Positions 40,436 through 48,402 of a DNA stretch of 64,000 bases are shown one piece after another. Position 1 is the stretch's first letter; each line of letters opens with the position of its first letter. Source of the DNA: Parafrankia irregularis (lineage in GTDB: Bacteria > Actinomycetota > Actinomycetes > Frankiales > Frankiaceae); assembly GCF_001536285.1 (NCBI RefSeq), contig NZ_FAOZ01000002.1:186001-250000 (forward strand), read 5' to 3'. Position numbers and translations under genes: made by a program. A model generated the notes under the pieces. That model made no database searches and had not been told where the DNA came from. It saw nothing but the letters and a program-made list of their open reading frames with translations.

Positions 40436-41751
40436 CGACACACGCGGTCATCGCCACCCCGGGCGCGCAGGTCGACGCGGTCGGCATCGGCCGGGACTTC
40501 GGTTCCGTGCGCGCGCTCGCGGGCGTTGACCTGACGATCGCCGCGGGCGAGATCGTCGCCCTGCTCGGCCCGTCCGGTTCGGGCAAGTCGACCCTGCTGC
40601 GCATCCTCGCCGGCCTCGAGCAGCCGACCACCGGCGAGCTGCGCTTCGACGGCCGCAGCCAGCTCGGAGTCCCGCCGCACCAGCGGGACGTCTCGATGGT
40701 GTTCCAGCACTACGCGCTCTATCCGCACCTGTCCGCGCAGGACAATCTCGTGCTGGCGCTGCGCTACGGCCGCGGGATGTCACGCGCGGCGGCGCGGGCG
40801 CGTGCCGACGAGACGCTGCGCATGCTCGGCATCGCGGAGCTGGCCCGCCGCCGGCCGGCCCAGATGTCCGGCGGCCAGCGCCAGCGGGTGGCCATCGGCC
40901 GGGCGCTGGCGACCCGGGCCCGGGTCGTCCTGCTGGACGAGCCGATGTCCGGGCTCGACGCGAAGCTGCGGGTCGAGCTCCGGGTGGAGATCGTCGACCT
41001 GCTGCGCCAGCTCGGCACCACGGCCGTCTTCGTCACCCACGACCAGGCCGAGGCGATGGCCGTCGGGGACCGGGTGGCGGTCATGAACCAGGGCGCCATC
41101 GAACAGATCGCGACGCCCGACGAGATCTACGACCTGCCGGCCACCCGTTTCGTGGCGACCTTCGTCGGCAGCCCGCCGATGAACGTGCTCGAGGGCACAT
41201 GGGCCAAGGGCCGTCTGAACGGCCCGGGCTTCTCCGTGGCGGCGCCGCCGTCCGCGGTCGCCGTCGGCGTTCGGCCGGAGCACCTGCGGCTGGTCCGAGC
41301 CGGGGATTCCCCCGGGACCTCCCGGGACGTCCCCGGCTCGTCCGCCGGCCCGGGTGCCCCGGCGGTGTCGACCGGTGAGGTGACAGGTCGGCCGGCCGGC
41401 GGCGCGGGAGGCCGGGCGGCGGGCGAAGCGGCCGGTCAGACCGCCGGTGGTGCAGGTGGAGCTGCTGGTGCGGCCGGTCGGGCGGCGGACAGGGCGGCGC
41501 ACGGCGCCGGTCCGGACGCGCCGGACAGCGGGTTGAGCCTGCACGGGCAGGTTGTCGTGGCGGAGCGGCTCGGCGCGGAACGGACCATGTTCGTGCGGTC
41601 CGCGGCGGGCATGCTCGGCCTGCGGGTGGACGTCAGTGTCCCGGTGGTGCCGGACGAGGTCGTGACGGTGACCGCGCCCGCCTCGGCGTTGCTGTGCTTC
41701 GGGGCGGACGGCCGCTCCCTTCCCGTGCCCGCCGCTCGGCAGCCGTCCTGA
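40432..41751 (+). CDS. ABC transporter ATPase (MalK/UgpC/MsmK-like)
   Basis: A 439-aa protein. Walker A GPSGSGKST (about residue 45), Q-loop FQHYALYPHLS, signature MSGGQRQRVAIGRALA, Walker B RVVLLDEPMSGLDAKL and H-loop VFVTHDQAEA are all intact. The C-terminal MalK-type regulatory (TOBE) region is present (VGVRPEHLRLVRAG, LHGQVVVAERLGAERTMFV). It is split by a roughly 70-residue Gly/Ala-rich insert (about residues 295-365). The GTG overlaps the binding-protein stop (GTGA). Having its own ATPase suggests a dedicated importer rather than one sharing MsiK. Confidence 0.92.
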   Translation: MTTHAVIATPGAQVDAVGIGRDFGSVRALAGVDLTIAAGEIVALLGPSGSGKSTLLRILAGLEQPTTGELRFDGRSQLGVPPHQRDVSMVFQHYALYPHLSAQDNLVLALRYGRGMSRAAARARADETLRMLGIAELARRRPAQMSGGQRQRVAIGRALATRARVVLLDEPMSGLDAKLRVELRVEIVDLLRQLGTTAVFVTHDQAEAMAVGDRVAVMNQGAIEQIATPDEIYDLPATRFVATFVGSPPMNVLEGTWAKGRLNGPGFSVAAPPSAVAVGVRPEHLRLVRAGDSPGTSRDVPGSSAGPGAPAVSTGEVTGRPAGGAGGRAAGEAAGQTAGGAGGAAGAAGRAADRAAHGAGPDAPDSGLSLHGQVVVAERLGAERTMFVRSAAGMLGLRVDVSVPVVPDEVVTVTAPASALLCFGADGRSLPVPAARQPS

Positions 41752-42599
41752 CGTCCTGCCGTCCTGCCGTCTCGATCCGTAGCCAGCTCGAAGAGCGAAG
41801 GTTTTTGGCCGCCCTCGAGCCCGTAGCGAATCCCGAGCCTCGGGACGCCGTTGCTGCCGGGCAAGTGTTGAGGATCGTGGTCGTCGGCGCGACCGAAATT
41901 CCATGATCTTCGAGCGGCGCCGATCTCGGTCGACGTGATTTCGCGACGGGCACCCTCGCGACCGGGATCCTTCGCTCCTGTCCGGTGGCAATGCCAGCCG
42001 CGGCGGCGGCCTGCGGCCTTGTCTGGTGGCAACGTCGGCATCCCGCGGGCGAGCATGGCCTGGCTCCTGGCGCGTCCCGGAGGTCCTTCGGCTCGGAATT
42101 TGTGTTCCGGAGTTACTGTGGAGATCTTCCGTTGTTCGAAGTGTCTGTCGGCGAGCTCAGGGATGGACCTTTGCCCCTGTTGGTCGGGCCTTCGATGATG
42201 AAGGCTTATTCCGGGCAAAGGTGACGTTCCCGTGTCGCAGGCGGCTTGGCGCGCGGCTGACGGGAACAACTGCACCGGTTTGCTCGGCGCGCCGTTCCCT
42301 GTGGGGAGTCTGGTGGTGCCGAGGGTGCGTCGCCCGAATTTTTCGGGCGCATCCGACGACGGGATAGTCATCGGACTTGTCCGATGATGGGCCGCATCTC
42401 GCTTCTGCGGGACGATGCCGGGCATCGTCGCACGCGGGTTGATGGGCGAAGCGTGCAATCACAGCGCTGAAGTGGTCCGTGTGTGACCTCTCTGCGCACA
42501 TCGCACTCTCCACACCCCTGGGTCACAAAGATGTCGCGACATAGCGTTGCGAGCTGGTCACGCAATCGACTGTGTCAGGGACCCAGAGGAGATGCGCCG
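41752..42599. other. Intergenic region with two palindromic hairpins
   Basis: About 850 bp with no supportable gene. Two compact palindromes stand out: CGCCCGAATTTTTCGGGCG (42331-42349) and CATCGGAC-TT-GTCCGATG (42369-42386). Nearer the next gene are TGTCGCGACA (about 42533-42542) and TTGCG-N9-CGCAA (about 42547-42565). The first could terminate the ABC operon. The others are possible operators for the HTH/TPR gene at 42600. Confidence 0.5.
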
Positions 42600-43949
42600 A
42601 TGCTGACGGATAACGCCCATGCCTGCACTCACCCACTGGCCTTCGTCCGCGCGCAGCGTGGGTGGTCCTACCAACGGCTTGCCCGCGTCGTCGCGCGTCG
42701 CGCCCGAGATCTCGGCGTCGCGAACATGGCCGCGGAACGCCAGAAAGTCTGGCGGTGGGAGCACCGCGGGGTCGTCCCCGACCGGGTGTCCCAGCTGGCG
42801 CTCGCGGCCGAGCTCGGCGTGCCGGCCGACCGGCTGGAATCCCACCCGTGGCCGGCCTGGCTGCCCACCGGTGACGCGGTACGCACCGAGTACCCGTGGA
42901 CGTCCTCGGGCAGCGTCACCGCTCTCATGGACGTCGTCGAGGACGCGCTGACCGACCGGCGTGGCTTCCTCACGATCACCGGTACCGGTGTCGCCTCCCT
43001 GTCCGCGGAGTGGCTCGGCCTGGAACCGGCCCGGATGCAGGCGGCGCTCGCGGGCGGCCGGGTCGACGAGCAGATCGTCAACCGCATCGAGCACAACATC
43101 CCGGGCCTGCGGGTGATGGACGAGCGGCTCGGTGGTGAGAGCGTCCGCCGCCTGGTCGACGCCGAGCTCGGGGTGGTCGCCGACCTGCTCGCCCGCGGCT
43201 CCTACACCGAGGGGATCGGCCGCCATCTGCACCTGGTCGCCGCCGAGCTCGCCCGGTTCGCGGGCTGGGTCTCGTTCGACGCGGGCTTCCAGACGGCGGC
43301 ACAGCGGTACTGGGTCACCGCGTTGCACGCCGCGCACGCCGCGGGGGACCGGCTGCTCGGGGCGAACGTCCTGAAGAACATGTCCCTGCAGTGCGTCGAC
43401 TTCGCCCGGCCGCGGGAGGCCGTGGACCTGGCGGAGGCCGCGGTCGCGAGCGCGCGGCGGGCGCCGGGTCGGGTCGCGGCGATGCTGCAGATGCGCCGGG
43501 CACGTGCCCACGCGGCGCTCGGCGAGTCCAGTGCCTGCGCCCAGGCACTCGCCTGCGCGGAGGCGGCGTTCCTCGAGGCACGTGCCGAGGACCCGGCCTG
43601 GTCCGCCTACTTCGACGAGGCCGAGTACCAGGCCCAGGTCGGAAGCTGCTACATCGACCTCGGCCACCTCGTGCACGCCGATCGCTGGCTGGAGCGGTCG
43701 CTGGCGATCCACTCCCACCAGCGGACCCGCGACCGTGCCACCTATCTGCTGCGGCGTTCCGCGGTCCAGATCGACCTGGGCAACCTTGACCTCGGCTGCG
43801 AGCTCGCGAAGGACGCGGTGCCGATGCTGGAGGCGACGCGTTCGAAGCGGAACAGCCGGCGGGCCGACGAGGTCCGCCGGCGGCTGCGGCGGCACTCGGC
43901 CGACCCGCTGGCCCGGGAACTGGACCAGCTGCTCGCCCGTACCGCCTGA
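42600..43949 (+). CDS. HTH/TPR transcriptional regulator (NsdA-like)
   Basis: A 449-aa protein. The N-terminus is a degenerate XRE-type HTH: FVRAQRGWSYQRLARVVARR, then QKVWRWEHRGVVPDRVSQLA, then LAAELGVPADRL. The rest is helical, TPR-like (FAGWVSFDAGFQTAAQRYWV, LLGANVLKNMSLQCVDFARP, SCYIDLGHLVHADRWLERSL). Actinomycete proteins of this build, such as NsdA, influence differentiation and antibiotic production. That role is inference here. ATG 42600 has GAGGAG about 9 bases upstream. Confidence 0.8.
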   Translation: MLTDNAHACTHPLAFVRAQRGWSYQRLARVVARRARDLGVANMAAERQKVWRWEHRGVVPDRVSQLALAAELGVPADRLESHPWPAWLPTGDAVRTEYPWTSSGSVTALMDVVEDALTDRRGFLTITGTGVASLSAEWLGLEPARMQAALAGGRVDEQIVNRIEHNIPGLRVMDERLGGESVRRLVDAELGVVADLLARGSYTEGIGRHLHLVAAELARFAGWVSFDAGFQTAAQRYWVTALHAAHAAGDRLLGANVLKNMSLQCVDFARPREAVDLAEAAVASARRAPGRVAAMLQMRRARAHAALGESSACAQALACAEAAFLEARAEDPAWSAYFDEAEYQAQVGSCYIDLGHLVHADRWLERSLAIHSHQRTRDRATYLLRRSAVQIDLGNLDLGCELAKDAVPMLEATRSKRNSRRADEVRRRLRRHSADPLARELDQLLARTA

Positions 43950-44188
43950 GCAGCGACGACGTGCCATCCTCTGCTTGCGCCCGAGCCAGTTCGGCGGCTC
44001 GGGCCGTTGGTCGGGGGTGGCGCGCCGTCGCCGCCACCCGCCCGCCGCCGCCCGCCCGCGACCGGCGGCTTGCGACCGGCGGCCCGCGCAGCCGCTGCCG
44101 CTGCTGTGGTCGTGCTCGCGGCCGTGGTCGCCGGCGCGTGCATGACCACGGCCGCGGGCGCCGTCAGACCGCCCCTGCGGCGGAGTGG

Positions 44189-45427
44189 TCAGCCGTCGCT
44201 GCCCGGCCCGTGCAGTCGCCCGGCCGGGCGACTCGGCTGCTCCGGCTCGGCGTCGGGGTCGATCGCCGCCGCGACCTGAGCCCCGTCCTGATCGGTCACG
44301 ACGAGCGGGACGTCGAGCGCGACGGACCGCTTCACCACGGCGAGCGCGATCGGGCCCAGCTCGTGATGCATCTCGGACGAGCCGACGAACCCGACGGTCC
44401 GCCCGGCCGCGGTGACCGGGCAGCCCGGGGCGGCGACCGTGCCGTCCAGGTGCAGGAGCACCAGGCGGCGCGGCGGCCGGCCGAGGTTGTGGACCCGCGC
44501 CACGGTTTCCTGACCGCGGTAGCAGCCCTTGTCCAGGTGCACGGCGGACGCCAGCCAGCCGACCTCGTGCGGGATCGTGCGGTGGTCGGTCTCCCGGTTC
44601 AGCCGGGGCTGGCGGCTCGCGATCCGCTGGGCCTCGAACGCGCTCAGCCCGATGAGGGCCGCGCCGGCGGACGTCAGCCGGTCGGCGGTCGCGGCGAGAT
44701 CGGAGCGGGCGACGAGCAGGTCCAGCCCGTGCGGCATCCGGCGAATCAGTGGAAGCCGGCCACCCGCCAGCGCATCCGACGCGCTCTGCTCGTCCGGCGC
44801 AGCCTGCGTGCCCGCCGGAGCCGCGTGGCTGACCGGGTAGGGGCCTGACGTCACCACTCCCGCACTCGTGCGCGGGACGGCACCGGCACCGCCGGTGCCG
44901 GCCAGCGGAGCCGGCAGGGCCGCCGGCCCGAACACCGCCGCCGCGGCCTCGTCGGCGCGCGGACCGGTCAGGGAGAGCACCGCGACTTCGGCGGTGACGT
45001 CGACCGGCTCGACCCGCATCAGGAAGCGCATCGACTGCAGGAACGCCAGCAGCCGCGGGGCGGTCGTGGGCTCGACGTCGATCCAGGTGGCCGTGCCGTC
45101 GTCGGCCAGCACGAGGTGATGTTCGACGTGGCCGTGCGGCGAGAGCACCAGCGCCTCGGTGCCATGCATCGGCGCGAGCTGGGACAGGTGCTGCGAGGTG
45201 ACGCTGTGCAGCCAAGTCAGCCGGTCCGCGCCGGTGATCCGTACCACCTCGCGGTTGGAGCGGTCGACCAGTGCGGCCCCGGTGGCGGCCAGCCGCTGCT
45301 CCCGCAGCGGATCACCGTAGTGCGCCGCGACGGCCGTGTCCGGCTCGGGGGCGGCGACGGCCCCGGGACGCCCGAGCAGCGGGGACGGGGCCAGGGCCGG
45401 ACGGAGGTCCTGGGTGTCGGTACTCAT
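44189..45427 (-). CDS. ygfZ: YgfZ/GcvT-like folate-binding protein
   Basis: A 412-aa protein starting MSTDTQDLRPALAPSPLLGR at 45427. The YgfZ signature K-G-C-Y-x-G-Q-E appears as DKGCYRGQETVARVHNLG (about residue 305). VRITGADRLTWLHSVTSQHL and VAVLSLTGPRADEAAAAVFG belong to the GcvT-like folate fold. YgfZ proteins help assemble or repair Fe-S clusters with tetrahydrofolate. An Ala/Pro-rich insert (about residues 185-230) and a disordered N-terminus enlarge it beyond the usual roughly 330 aa. It lies 7 bp downstream of the Fur-family gene on the same strand. Confidence 0.87.
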   Translation of the reverse strand: MSTDTQDLRPALAPSPLLGRPGAVAAPEPDTAVAAHYGDPLREQRLAATGAALVDRSNREVVRITGADRLTWLHSVTSQHLSQLAPMHGTEALVLSPHGHVEHHLVLADDGTATWIDVEPTTAPRLLAFLQSMRFLMRVEPVDVTAEVAVLSLTGPRADEAAAAVFGPAALPAPLAGTGGAGAVPRTSAGVVTSGPYPVSHAAPAGTQAAPDEQSASDALAGGRLPLIRRMPHGLDLLVARSDLAATADRLTSAGAALIGLSAFEAQRIASRQPRLNRETDHRTIPHEVGWLASAVHLDKGCYRGQETVARVHNLGRPPRRLVLLHLDGTVAAPGCPVTAAGRTVGFVGSSEMHHELGPIALAVVKRSVALDVPLVVTDQDGAQVAAAIDPDAEPEQPSRPAGRLHGPGSDG

Positions 45428-45434
45428 GACCCGT

Positions 45435-45869
45435 TCAACGCCGACCGAGGGCCGTGCACTCCGCACACCGGCCCGCCAGGGTCAGATGGGCCATGTCGAC
45501 GACGAAACCGAGCTCCGATCGCAGCTCGCTGACGACGGCGGCCAGCCGGTCGGGCGAGATCTCCCGGATCGACCCGCAGCTGCCGCACACCAGGTGCACA
45601 TGTGGATCGACCCCGGTGACGTGGTAGGTCGGCGCGCCGTGCCCGAGGTGCGCGTGCGAGACGAGCTCGAGCTCCTCCAGCAGGTCGAGCGTGCGGTAGA
45701 CGGTCGAGATGTTGATCGCGCTCGCCGTCTGCCGGACCTCGTGGACGATCGCCTCCGGCGTGGCATGCCCCAGCTTCGCCACGGCCTCCAGCACGAGCTG
45801 GCGCTGCGGGGTGAGCCGGTGACCGCTCGCGCGCAACCGGGTGTGCCAGTCGTCGACGTGGGCTGTCAT
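45435..45869 (-). CDS. Fur-family metalloregulator
   Basis: A 144-aa protein. The winged helix is HRLTPQRQLVLEAVAKLGHA, then SAINISTVYRTLDLLEELEL. The regulatory metal site lies in THVTG-HVHLVCGSCG (H-x-H...C-x2-C) and the structural zinc cysteines near the end in RCAEC. It is a full-length member (Fur, Zur and PerR types share this build). The HAHLGHGAPTYHVTGVDPHV stretch is His-rich. Its operon partner ygfZ links it to Fe-S or iron supply. Which metal it senses cannot be read from sequence. Confidence 0.88.
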   Translation of the reverse strand: MTAHVDDWHTRLRASGHRLTPQRQLVLEAVAKLGHATPEAIVHEVRQTASAINISTVYRTLDLLEELELVSHAHLGHGAPTYHVTGVDPHVHLVCGSCGSIREISPDRLAAVVSELRSELGFVVDMAHLTLAGRCAECTALGRR

Positions 45870-46047
45870 ATCTCGAGTCTAAGTCCGATCACAGCAGCGG
45901 TCGGGGCGCAGCGGTCGCGGCCCCGGAGCGCGAGCGCGATCACGGAGCGCCACCAGGGAGGGCCACCACGGAGCGCGAGGGCGGCGATCATCTCGAAAAA
46001 ACAGTTTGCGGCGGCCCCCGCTGCGCGCGTAGCGTTCCCGGTACACG

Positions 46048-46107
46048 AGAAGGGAGGTGGTCCAAGCTTTGTATGCACATAGGACTCGTGAGGTGACTGT
46101 CCGCTAG
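46048..46107 (+). promoter_or_regulatory. Near-complete complement of the 16S rRNA tail with tiny ORFs
   Basis: AGAAGGGAGGTGGTCC at 46048-46063 can pair along its whole 16 nt with the 16S rRNA 3' end (GGATCACCTCCTTTCT), using two G-U pairs. Tiny frames follow: TTG 46069 ([12 protein letters not shown], stop at 46105-46107) and ATG 46073 (MHIGLVR). The sequence lies 336 bp before gpmA and divergent from the Fur gene. Such a strong site before a peptide of 7-13 residues suggests a translated leader or ribosome-binding control element. It resembles sequence I have seen in other actinobacteria but cannot name. Confidence 0.45.
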
Positions 46108-46442
46108 CCGGTCTCGTGGTCCTCACCCTCTTGCCGGGTGGCCCTCGGGCACCGGCGCCGGCGAGTACCAGGCAGACACCGGACCCCCGGGTGCCGTCGA
46201 TCAGTCCCGACGGCCCATCCCTCCCATCCTGGGCGGGGTGGAGCACCCCGGGGGTCACTGCTTTTCCGGGTCGGGTGGACGCCCTGGCCGGGCGTGCCCC
46301 CGGCCCACCACCCGCTCCGGCAACCCGCACCACCCGTACCGGCCAGATGCGCCGCCAGCCCACACATCTCGTGGCGGCCGACGCACTCGCCGTGAGTGGG
46401 GGTCACTGGCCGAGGAGTGTGCCGAGCGGGCAGGATTCACCT

Positions 46443-47180
46443 ATGCCGACGCTCGTCCTGCTCCGCCACGGCGAGAGCACCTGGAACCGCGAGAACCTGT
46501 TCACCGGCTGGGTGGACGTCGATCTGTCCGAGAAGGGCCTGCAGGAGGCGACACGGGGCGGTGAGCTGCTCCGCGAGGCCGGTGTCCTGCCGGATGTCGT
46601 CCACACCTCACTGCTCATCCGTGCGATCCGCACCGCGTGGCTCGCCCTGGACGCGGCCGGCCGGAACTGGGTCCCGGTCCGGCGCAGCTGGCGCCTGAAC
46701 GAACGGCACTACGGCGGCCTGCAGGGGCTGAACAAGGCCGAGACCCTGGAGAAGTACGGCGAGGAGCAGTTCATGCTCTGGCGCCGTTCCTACGACACGC
46801 CCCCGCCGGTCATCGAGCCCGGGCAGGTCAGCGGTGTCGACGAGCGTTACGCCGACCTTGCACCGGATGTCGTGCCGCTCACCGAATGCCTGCAGGACGT
46901 GGTTGTCCGGATGCTGCCCTACTGGTACGACACGATCGTCCCCGACCTGCGCGCCGGGCGCACGGTGCTGGTCGCCGCGCACGGCAACTCGCTGCGGGCG
47001 CTGGTGAAGCACCTGGACGGGATCTCCGACGCCGACATCGCGGGTCTGAACATCCCCACCGGCATCCCGCTGCGCTATGAGCTGGACGAGGAGCTGAAGG
47101 TGGTGGATTCGGGCTACCTCGACCCGGAGGCGGCCGAGGCCGCGGCCGCCGCGGTCGCGGCGCAGGGCAAGAAGAAGTAG
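46443..47180 (+). CDS. gpmA: 2,3-bisphosphoglycerate-dependent phosphoglycerate mutase
   Basis: A 245-aa glycolytic/gluconeogenic enzyme interconverting 3- and 2-phosphoglycerate. [20 protein letters not shown] carries the phospho-acceptor His (residue 9). [20 protein letters not shown] has the catalytic Glu, RRSYDTPPP is conserved, and [18 protein letters not shown] holds the second His. The tail is Ala/Glu/Lys-rich. The gene opens a block (gpm, phoU, senX3, regX3, ppx) with the same order as in mycobacteria, from memory. Confidence 0.95.
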   Translation: MPTLVLLRHGESTWNRENLFTGWVDVDLSEKGLQEATRGGELLREAGVLPDVVHTSLLIRAIRTAWLALDAAGRNWVPVRRSWRLNERHYGGLQGLNKAETLEKYGEEQFMLWRRSYDTPPPVIEPGQVSGVDERYADLAPDVVPLTECLQDVVVRMLPYWYDTIVPDLRAGRTVLVAAHGNSLRALVKHLDGISDADIAGLNIPTGIPLRYELDEELKVVDSGYLDPEAAEAAAAAVAAQGKKK

Positions 47181-47324
47181 CACCCCACCGAATACGGGCG
47201 CACGGAGCTGGCCTGCCCCCACGGGGCCGGTCAGCTCATCCGTGCCGGCTGGACCGGCCGCGCTGGCCGGCCCGGCCCGGGCCCGACCTGGGCCGGTCGA
47301 TCCGAGCCGACCGGCCGAAGCCGG

Positions 47325-47969
47325 CTAGGCCGTCATTTCTCCGGTGACCAGGTAGATCACTCGCCGGGCGACCGACACGGCGTGGTCCGCGTACCGCTCG
47401 TAGTAGCGCCCGCACAGGGTGATGTCGATGGCGGCTTCCATGCCGTGCGGCCAGGGCTTCTCGATGAGCACGTGGAACAGGGCACGGTGCAGCCCGTCCA
47501 TCGCGTCGTCGTCGGCCTCCAGCTCCTTCGCGAGCTCGGTGTCACGGCTGGCGATCACGGATCCGGCCTTGGCGACGATCCGCTGGGCGACCTGGCCCAT
47601 CTGCAGAATCGTGGAGTGCAGCTCGGGCGGGACCGCACGCCCCGGGTAGCGCCGGCGGGCGACCTTGGCGACGTGCAGGGCGAGGTCGCCCATCCGCTCC
47701 AGGTCGGCGACGATGCGCAGCGTGGTGACCATCGTGCGCAGGTCGGTCGCGACCGGGGCCTGGCGCGCCATCACGTCGAAGGCGCGTTCCTCGATCTCGT
47801 TGCGGAGCAGGTCGACGGTCTCGTCGGCACTGATGACGTTCTCGGCGAGCTGAAGGTCAGCGTCCAGCAGAGAGGTGGTGGCCCGGGCCATCGCGGACGC
47901 GACCAGGTTGGTCATCTCGATCAGTGACCGGTTGATGCTGTCCAGTTCTTCCTGGAAGACGTCCCGCAC
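47325..47969 (-). CDS. phoU: PhoU phosphate-transport regulatory protein
   Basis: A 214-aa helical protein from the GTG at 47969 (AAGGAG seven bases upstream): VRDVFQEELDSINRSLIEMT. It is built of two PhoU three-helix repeats, each with the metal-binding E/DxxxD pattern (LRIVADLERMGDLALHVAKV and DITLCGRYYERYADHAVSVA). PhoU restrains the phosphate-responsive kinase when phosphate is ample. It is divergent from senX3-regX3 and convergent with gpmA. Confidence 0.95.
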   Translation of the reverse strand: MRDVFQEELDSINRSLIEMTNLVASAMARATTSLLDADLQLAENVISADETVDLLRNEIEERAFDVMARQAPVATDLRTMVTTLRIVADLERMGDLALHVAKVARRRYPGRAVPPELHSTILQMGQVAQRIVAKAGSVIASRDTELAKELEADDDAMDGLHRALFHVLIEKPWPHGMEAAIDITLCGRYYERYADHAVSVARRVIYLVTGEMTA

Positions 47970-48069
47970 AGACGGCTCCTTACAACTAGGCGAGGTCCGG
48001 AGCACCATTCGATCACAGTTGGCCGGTGGGCCTCGGGGGGCTGACGTCCGACGATGATGCGCAGCCCTC

Positions 48070-48110
48070 GCCGCACGGTGAACATCGACGATAGGCCGGA
48101 TGAACAGCTG
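48070..48110. promoter_or_regulatory. Possible PHO-box-like direct repeats
   Basis: GGTGAAC (48077-48083) and GATGAAC (48099-48105), the reverse complements of the GTTCACC/GTTCATC units bound by PhoP/RegX3-type regulators, are spaced exactly 22 bp, two 11-bp periods. The middle unit is not conserved. They lie between the divergent phoU and senX3 genes. Confidence 0.3.
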
Positions 48111-48402
48111 GCGACCATCGGCAGTGAATCAACTCATGGCAAAGCACAAACGACCTGGCGAGGCCTAGCATTCGGCACGTGGTGGACAGGTCGGGCGTCG
48201 CGATGACTGCTGGTCACCTCTTGTTTCGCGACAGTTGTGCTCCGTGTACCCGGGTGGGCATCCCTGATGGTGGGACTCGGCCTCGTGAAACGTTCATGTT
48301 GTGGGGTGGCGGAACGATGAAGCGGACCGACACGGCGCGGCTGACCGGCATGGCGGGTCTGACCGGCACGGTGCGGCTGGCCGGCGTGGCGGGGTCGGCA
48401 AG

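Noticed and set aside
42558-45215. Very long open frame on the minus strand across the HTH/TPR and YgfZ genes
   Set aside because: Arg/Gly/Pro-rich composition without any domain. It is the antisense shadow of two well-supported genes in high-GC DNA.
45336-46082. Plus-strand frame ending in GGGPSFVCT across the Fur gene
   Set aside because: Antisense to the well-supported Fur-family gene. Only its last bases overlap the 16S-tail complement element reported separately.
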